From assembly GCA_023394015.1 (NCBI GenBank), contig JAEXBL010000074.1, positions 1-5,182 on the forward strand: a stretch of 5,182 nt of DNA. The letters run 5' to 3'. Position 1 is the first letter of the stretch, and each line of letters opens with the position of its first letter. The position numbers were made by a program, and so were the translations under genes. This DNA is from Pseudomonadota bacterium (GTDB lineage: Bacteria; Pseudomonadota; Gammaproteobacteria; Burkholderiales; Burkholderiaceae_C). Shown here one piece after another: positions 1-5,182 of the stretch. The notes beneath the pieces are model-generated. The model did not search any database. It was not told the origin of the DNA and was given only the letters and a program-made list of their open reading frames with translations.

Positions 1-14
1 AAACAGAGGAGTGC

Positions 15-52
15 AGGGCGGCCGGTTTCACTGTCGGGCGCCCTTTGTTTTT
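15..52 (+). terminator. Rho-independent terminator of the gene upstream of the window
   Basis: The sequence shows a GC-rich hairpin. Positions 15-20 (AGGGCG) pair with 39-44 (CGCCCT). After a G21/G38 mismatch the stem continues with 22-24 pairing 35-37, leaving a loop of about 10 nt. The 3' arm runs straight into TTTGTTTTT at 44-52. A strong stem followed by a U-tract is the classic intrinsic terminator form. Its orientation means it ends a + strand transcript coming from left of position 1; no coding sequence for that gene can be identified in bases 1-14. It also separates the tRNA-tig unit from that gene. Only about 20 bases lie between the U-tract and the tRNA, so a promoter for the tRNA would have to overlap the terminator tail. 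Confidence 0.78.
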
Positions 53-74
53 GTGGCAGAAAATGCAATCCTGC

Positions 75-161
75 GCGAGGATGGCGAAATTGGTAGACGC
101 ACCAGGTTTAGGTCCTGACGCCAGCAATGGTGTGGGGGTTCGAGTCCCCCCCCGCGCACCA
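75..161 (+). tRNA. tRNA-Leu, anticodon UAG, with an irregular acceptor stem
   Basis: This is a class II tRNA with an encoded CCA tail at 159-161. The D-arm is GCG (84-86) with CGC (98-100) around the usual AAATTGGTAGA loop. The anticodon stem is 102-106/114-118, with its outermost C-A pair not formed, and its loop TTTAGGT has anticodon TAG at 109-111. A long variable arm built on CCA-GCAA-TGG lies at 119-133. The T-arm is five G (134-138) and five C (146-150) around TTCGAGT. It should read CUA and other CUN leucine codons. The oddity is the acceptor stem. In normal spacing the 5' arm is GCGAGGA (75-81) and the 3' arm CCCGCGC (151-157), giving A-G and A-C mismatches. Starting at 73, GCGCG pairs perfectly with CGCGC, but extra bases then precede the D-arm. 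The true mature 5' end could therefore be 73 or 75. Identity is secure; function of this copy is less so. Confidence 0.9.
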
Positions 162-174
162 GACATCAACAGAC

Positions 175-179
175 GAGAG
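175..179 (+). promoter_or_regulatory. Weak ribosome binding site of tig
   Basis: GAGAG lies 6 nt before the ATG at 186 and is the only purine-rich stretch between the tRNA CCA and tig. It supports 186 as the start, although the match to AGGAGG is modest. The whole leader between the tRNA 3' end and the ATG is just 24 nt. Confidence 0.5.
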
Positions 180-185
180 AACACC

Positions 186-1502
186 ATGGCCGTGAATGTC
201 GAAACCCTTGAGAAGCTCGAACGCAAGATCACGCTGACGCTGCCCGTCGAGACCATCCAGAACGAGGTGGACGCCCGCCTGCGCAAGCTGGCGCGCACCG
301 TGAAGATGGACGGCTTTCGCCCCGGCAAGGTGCCGATGAGCGTGGTGGCGCGCCAGTACGGCTATTCGGTGCAGTACGAGGTGATGAACGACAAGGTCGG
401 CGAGGCCTTCTTCAACGCCGCCAACGAGGCCGAGCTGCGCGTGGCCGGCCAGCCCACCATCACCGAGAAGGAAGGCGCGCCCGAGGGGCAGATGGCCTTC
501 GACGCCGTGTTCGAGGTGTTCCCCGAGGTGAAGATCGGCGACCTGAGCACGGCCGAGATCGAGAAGGTGTCGGCCGACGTCAGCGACGAGGCCATCGACC
601 GCACCATCGACATCCTGCGCAAGCAGCGCCGCAGCTTTGCCCAGCGCGCCAAGGACGCCGCCGCCGAGGACGGCGACCGCGTGACCATCGACTTCGCCGG
701 CAAGATCGACGGCGAGGCCTTCGAGGGCGGCAAGGCCGAGGGCTTTCAGTTCATCGTCGGCGAAGGCCAGATGCTGAAGGAGTTCGAGGACGCCGTGCGC
801 GGCATGAAGCTGGGCGAGAGCAAGACCTTCCCGCTGGCCTTCCCCGAGGACTACCACGGCAAGGACGTGGCCGGCAAGACCGCCGATTTCATGGTCACCG
901 TGCACAAGATCGAGGCCGGGCACCTGCCCGAGGTCAACGAGCAGCTGGCCAAGTCGCTGGGCGTGAAGGACGGCACCGTCGAGGGCCTGCGCGCCGACAT
1001 CCAGAAGAACCTGGAGCGCGAGGTCAAGTTCCGCCTCAACCAGCGCAACAAGCAGGCCGTGATGGACGCGCTGGTGGCCAAGGCCGAGCTGGACATTCCC
1101 AAGGCCAGCGTGCAGGCCGAGGTGGGCCGCATGGTCGAGGCCGCCCGTGCCGACCTCAAGGCGCGCGGCCTGAAGGACGTGGACAAGCTGCTCATCCCCG
1201 AGGACAGCTTCCGCCCGCAGGCCGAGGAGCGCGTGCGCCTGGGCCTGGTGGTGGCCGAGCTGGTGAAGGCCCACGACCTGCAGGCCAAGCCCGAGCAGAT
1301 CAAGGCCCAGGTGGAAGAGCTGGCCGCCAGCTACGAGAAGCCGGAAGAGGTGGTGCGCTACTACTACGCCGACAACCGCCGCCTGGCCGACGTGGAGGGC
1401 ATGGTGATCGAGAACAACGTGACCGAGCACGTGCTGGGCCAGGCCAAGGTCACCGAGAAGAAGCTCGACTTTGACGAGCTGATGGGCCAGCAGTCGGCCT
1501 GA
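186..1502 (+). CDS. tig: Trigger factor, ribosome-bound chaperone and peptidyl-prolyl isomerase
   Basis: Trigger factor is a cytoplasmic chaperone that docks on ribosomal protein L23 at the exit tunnel and shelters emerging chains. The 438-residue product matches the family length (E. coli 432). The N-terminal ribosome-binding domain (about residues 1-115) carries the docking signature GFRPGKVP at 43-50. An FKBP-like isomerase domain spans about 163-243 (DGDRVTIDFAGKIDG to TADFMVTVHKIE). The helical C-terminal substrate cradle fills about 250-438. The start at ATG 186 (MAVNVETLEK) agrees with family N-termini. The frame is open back to position 45, but those 47 extra codons would only translate the tRNA-Leu, so the longer version is wrong. 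The gene follows the tRNA by 24 nt and precedes clpP by 132 nt, the usual proteobacterial context. No broken or missing key segment was seen. Confidence 0.98.
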   Translation: MAVNVETLEKLERKITLTLPVETIQNEVDARLRKLARTVKMDGFRPGKVPMSVVARQYGYSVQYEVMNDKVGEAFFNAANEAELRVAGQPTITEKEGAPEGQMAFDAVFEVFPEVKIGDLSTAEIEKVSADVSDEAIDRTIDILRKQRRSFAQRAKDAAAEDGDRVTIDFAGKIDGEAFEGGKAEGFQFIVGEGQMLKEFEDAVRGMKLGESKTFPLAFPEDYHGKDVAGKTADFMVTVHKIEAGHLPEVNEQLAKSLGVKDGTVEGLRADIQKNLEREVKFRLNQRNKQAVMDALVAKAELDIPKASVQAEVGRMVEAARADLKARGLKDVDKLLIPEDSFRPQAEERVRLGLVVAELVKAHDLQAKPEQIKAQVEELAASYEKPEEVVRYYYADNRRLADVEGMVIENNVTEHVLGQAKVTEKKLDFDELMGQQSA

Positions 1503-1526
1503 CGCGGCCGGCGCGCCGATCGCGCC

Positions 1527-1560
1527 TGCCGCACCGCCCGGTGGCGCCGCCACCGCGGCA
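1527..1560 (+). other. GC-rich compound hairpin downstream of tig
   Basis: An outer stem pairs TGCCGC (1527-1532) with GCGGCA (1555-1560). An inner stem pairs GGTGGC (1540-1545) with GCCACC (1549-1554) around a 3-nt loop. The 7 nt at 1533-1539 stay unpaired on the left side. It starts 24 nt after the tig stop and has no U-tract, so on its own it is more likely an mRNA 3'-end stabiliser or pause element than a complete terminator. It is followed immediately by the hairpin at 1566-1600. Confidence 0.45.
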
Positions 1561-1565
1561 GCGAC

Positions 1566-1610
1566 AATGGGGCTTGGAATCAGCCGGTTCCGGCCCCATT
1601 TGCTTTCTCT
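1566..1610 (+). terminator. Possible tig terminator or attenuator hairpin, overlapping the clpP promoter
   Basis: AATGGGGC (1566-1573) pairs perfectly with GCCCCATT (1593-1600). The stem continues inward with GGAA (1576-1579) pairing TTCC (1588-1591) around an 8-nt loop. Downstream comes a pyrimidine-rich tail, TTTGCTTTCTCT, interrupted by G and C and so not an ideal U-tract. Transcripts arriving from tig would fold this and could partly terminate or pause. The alternative is that the symmetry is a by-product of the sigma-32 promoter elements lying in the same bases. Confidence 0.4.
1573..1601 (+). promoter_or_regulatory. Sigma-32 (RpoH) heat-shock promoter of clpP
   Basis: The -35 element is CTTGGAA (1573-1579, consensus CTTGAAA). 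The -10 element is CCCCATTT (1594-1601), an exact match to the RpoH consensus CCCCATnT. The spacing is 14-15 nt depending on how the -35 is bounded, within the known range. A start site near 1608 would give a leader of about 27 nt containing the GGAG ribosome binding site. clpP is an established RpoH-regulon gene in E. coli, which fits. No comparable sigma-70 promoter was seen in this gap. The assignment rests on motif match and context only. Confidence 0.75.
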
Positions 1611-1620
1611 GCCATCCTTC

Positions 1621-1624
1621 GGAG
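1621..1624 (+). promoter_or_regulatory. Ribosome binding site of clpP
   Basis: GGAG lies 10 nt before the ATG at 1635, slightly longer than ideal spacing. It supports that ATG over internal alternatives. Confidence 0.65.
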
Positions 1625-1634
1625 TTTCCCTTTC

Positions 1635-2246
1635 ATGCGCGCATACGACACCCCCCAGAACCTCGGCCTCATCCCCATGGTCATCGAGCAGTCCGGCCGC
1701 GGCGAGCGCTCGTACGACATCTACTCGCGCCTGCTGCGCGAGCGCGTGGTGTTCCTGGTGGGCGAGGTCAACGACCAGACCGCCAACCTGGTGGTGGCGC
1801 AGCTGCTGTTCCTGGAAAGCGAGAACCCCGACAAGGACATCTCGCTCTACATCATCTCGCCCGGCGGCAGCGTCACGGCCGGCATGTCGATCTACGACAC
1901 CATGCAGTTCATCAAGCCCGACGTGTCCACCATGTGCCTGGGCTTCGCGGCCAGCATGGGCGCCTTCCTGCTGGCGGCCGGCGCCAAGGGCAAGCGCTAC
2001 AGCCTGCCCAACAGCAAGGTCATGATCCACCAGGTGCTGGGCGGCGCGCGCGGCCAGGCCACCGACATCGAGATCCACGCCCGCGACATCCTGCGCACCA
2101 AGGAGCAGATGAACCGCATCCTGGCCGACCGCACCGGCCAGCCGCTGGAGAAGATCCAGCGCGACACCGAGCGCGACTACTTCATGACCGCCGACGAGGC
2201 CAAGGACTACGGCATCGTCGACCAGGTCATCGCGAACCGGCCCTGA
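1635..2246 (+). CDS. clpP: ATP-dependent Clp protease, proteolytic subunit ClpP
   Basis: ClpP is a cytoplasmic serine peptidase forming two stacked heptameric rings. It degrades chains unfolded by ClpX, or by ClpA when present. The product is 203 residues, normal for the family (E. coli precursor 207). The catalytic triad is complete: Ser107 in GFAASMGAF, His132 in MIHQVLGG and Asp181 in RDTERD. The segment GLIPMVIEQ aligns with the mature E. coli N-terminus, so about 10 residues should be removed as a propeptide. Counting from Gly11 restores the classical Ser97/His122/Asp171 numbering. The oxyanion-region motif SPGGSV is present at 75-80. The gene has its own heat-shock-type promoter and is followed by clpX after 106 nt, consistent with co-expression of the peptidase and its unfoldase partner. 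Confidence 0.98.
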   Translation: MRAYDTPQNLGLIPMVIEQSGRGERSYDIYSRLLRERVVFLVGEVNDQTANLVVAQLLFLESENPDKDISLYIISPGGSVTAGMSIYDTMQFIKPDVSTMCLGFAASMGAFLLAAGAKGKRYSLPNSKVMIHQVLGGARGQATDIEIHARDILRTKEQMNRILADRTGQPLEKIQRDTERDYFMTADEAKDYGIVDQVIANRP

Positions 2247-2260
2247 GCTTCGTTGGCCCC

Positions 2261-2295
2261 CGCCGCGCCATCCACCTACGTGCCACGGCGCGGCG
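2261..2295 (+). other. Perfect 9-bp GC-rich hairpin after clpP
   Basis: CGCCGCGCC (2261-2269) is the exact reverse complement of GGCGCGGCG (2287-2295), with a 17-nt loop between. It lies 14 nt after the clpP stop and has no U-tract. Likely roles are stabilising the clpP 3' end or adjusting the clpP:clpX expression ratio by pausing or processing. It is not a full terminator by sequence. Confidence 0.5.
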
Positions 2296-2304
2296 CTCGC
2301 CGGA

Positions 2305-2326
2305 GGCATGATTTGGTTATCATGCC
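2305..2326 (+). other. Perfect 8-bp hairpin upstream of clpX
   Basis: GGCATGAT (2305-2312) and ATCATGCC (2319-2326) are exact reverse complements around the 6-nt loop TTGGTT. The palindrome overlaps the end of a GGAGG (2302-2306) and contains two ATG triplets (2308 and 2322). It ends 26 nt before the clpX start. It could be an RNA hairpin in the clpX leader, or a dyad operator read as DNA; sequence alone does not decide. Confidence 0.5.
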
Positions 2327-2352
2327 CCGATCCATCATGAAACTGTCACGCA

Positions 2353-3624
<1,272 letters not shown>

Positions 3625-3640
3625 GCGGCGCTGGCGACCC

Positions 3641-3660
3641 GCCTTGTCAACAGCCTTGTC
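3641..3660. repeat. Short direct repeat GCCTTGTC x2
   Basis: The octamer GCCTTGTC occurs at 3641-3648 and again at 3653-3660, with a 12-nt period, 17 nt after the clpX stop. The copies are exact. It may be chance or a small slippage duplication; no function is evident. Confidence 0.5.
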
Positions 3661-3661
3661 T

Positions 3662-3694
3662 GGCCGGCAGCGCAGGCTGGGCCGGCGCAGGCTG
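3662..3694. repeat. Imperfect tandem duplication in the clpX-lon spacer
   Basis: GGCCGGCAGCGCAGGCTG (3662-3679) is followed directly by GGCCGGCGCAGGCTG (3680-3694). The second copy lacks three bases but is otherwise the same. The end of the second copy also forms a small perfect hairpin, GGCTG (3690-3694) with CAGCC (3699-3703) around CTAT. It looks like a replication-slippage duplication in non-coding DNA. Confidence 0.55.
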
Positions 3695-3723
3695 CTATCA
3701 GCCCCGTAGCGGACCGCCGACAC

Positions 3724-3758
3724 CCCCGGCGCGGCGTGCGTGATTGGCGCCGCCGGGG
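3724..3758 (+). other. GC-rich hairpin between clpX and lon
   Basis: CCCCGGC (3724-3730) pairs with GCCGGGG (3752-3758). After a 2-nt bulge, GGCG (3733-3736) pairs with CGCC (3748-3751), leaving an 11-nt loop. The sequence after it is C-rich with no U-tract. It could mark the 3' end of the clpP-clpX transcript as a stabilising or Rho-assisted structure. It lies about 20 nt upstream of the proposed lon -35 element. Confidence 0.4.
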
Positions 3759-3778
3759 CCCACCCACCCCGCCGCTGG

Positions 3779-3806
3779 GTTGAAAATGGCGTCTGAGCAG
3801 CCATAT
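3779..3806 (+). promoter_or_regulatory. Probable heat-shock (sigma-32-like) promoter of lon
   Basis: The -35-like GTTGAA (3779-3784; consensus CTTGAA) is followed, after exactly 14 nt, by AGCCATAT (3799-3806), which matches six of eight positions of CCCCATnT. A start near 3813 would give a leader of about 20 nt with the lon ribosome binding site. lon is a known RpoH target in E. coli. The same bases also give a TTGAAA for sigma-70, but the associated -10 hexamers are poor. The match is clearly weaker than the one before clpP. Confidence 0.5.
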
Positions 3807-3821
3807 CTGGCTGAATCACCC

Positions 3822-3826
3822 GAGGA
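3822..3826 (+). promoter_or_regulatory. Ribosome binding site of lon
   Basis: GAGGA lies 6 nt before the ATG at 3833. Both sequence and spacing are good, and this fixes the lon start. Confidence 0.75.
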
Positions 3827-3832
3827 TTCTTC

Positions 3833-5182
<1,350 letters not shown>

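Noticed and set aside
75..161. tRNA as an integration site of a mobile element
   Set aside because: No integrase, no repeated tRNA 3' end and no foreign genes are visible; the downstream gene order is the ordinary chromosomal one.
45..185. In-frame N-terminal extension of trigger factor by 47 residues
   Set aside because: The extension is simply the translation of the tRNA-Leu gene. ATG 186 matches the family N-terminus.
108..2309. Long antisense open frame (733 codons) opposite tig and clpP
   Set aside because: GC-rich coding DNA leaves long stop-free frames on the other strand. The predicted protein is a repetitive His/Leu/Ala/Val-rich composition with no recognisable domain, and it runs through the tRNA, tig and clpP.
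2313..2341. Sigma-70 promoter for clpX (TTGGTT or TATCAT)
   Set aside because: TATCAT resembles a -10, but no -35 lies at the right distance; TTGGTT as a -35 has no acceptable -10. Both fall within the hairpin.

Overview
The window is a conserved protein-quality-control locus from a GC-rich Gram-negative chromosome. It reads, all on the + strand: tRNA-Leu(UAG), tig (trigger factor), clpP, clpX, then the first 450 codons of lon, which runs off the right edge. The order tig-clpP-clpX-lon is the standard proteobacterial one. The strong G/C bias at third codon positions, the style of the proteins and the tRNA-Leu immediately before tig suggest a betaproteobacterium, most likely Burkholderiales and perhaps Comamonadaceae. 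That placement is an inference from recall, not from a search.

Layout. Bases 1-52 hold the end of an upstream unit, closed by a good intrinsic terminator (15-52). The tRNA-Leu follows at about 75-161, and tig starts only 24 nt after its encoded CCA, so tRNA and tig are probably co-transcribed. The tig-clpP gap (1503-1634) carries two hairpins and a very good heat-shock (sigma-32/RpoH) promoter candidate at 1573-1601. The clpP-clpX gap (2247-2352) contains two perfect inverted repeats and no convincing promoter, so clpX probably depends on clpP transcription. The clpX-lon gap (3625-3832) contains short direct repeats, a GC-rich hairpin, a weaker sigma-32-like promoter and a clear Shine-Dalgarno for lon.

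How the genes work together. Trigger factor meets nascent chains at the ribosome exit tunnel. ClpX unfolds tagged or damaged proteins and feeds them to the ClpP chamber. Lon is an independent ATP-dependent protease. All key active-site and nucleotide-binding residues that fall inside the window are intact.

I found no new biological system; the protein-coding content is ordinary housekeeping. The points worth a second look are the tRNA-Leu acceptor stem, which does not pair properly in the normal register; the clpP heat-shock promoter built inside a terminator-like palindrome; and the tandem hairpins with an overlapping mini-ORF before clpX.
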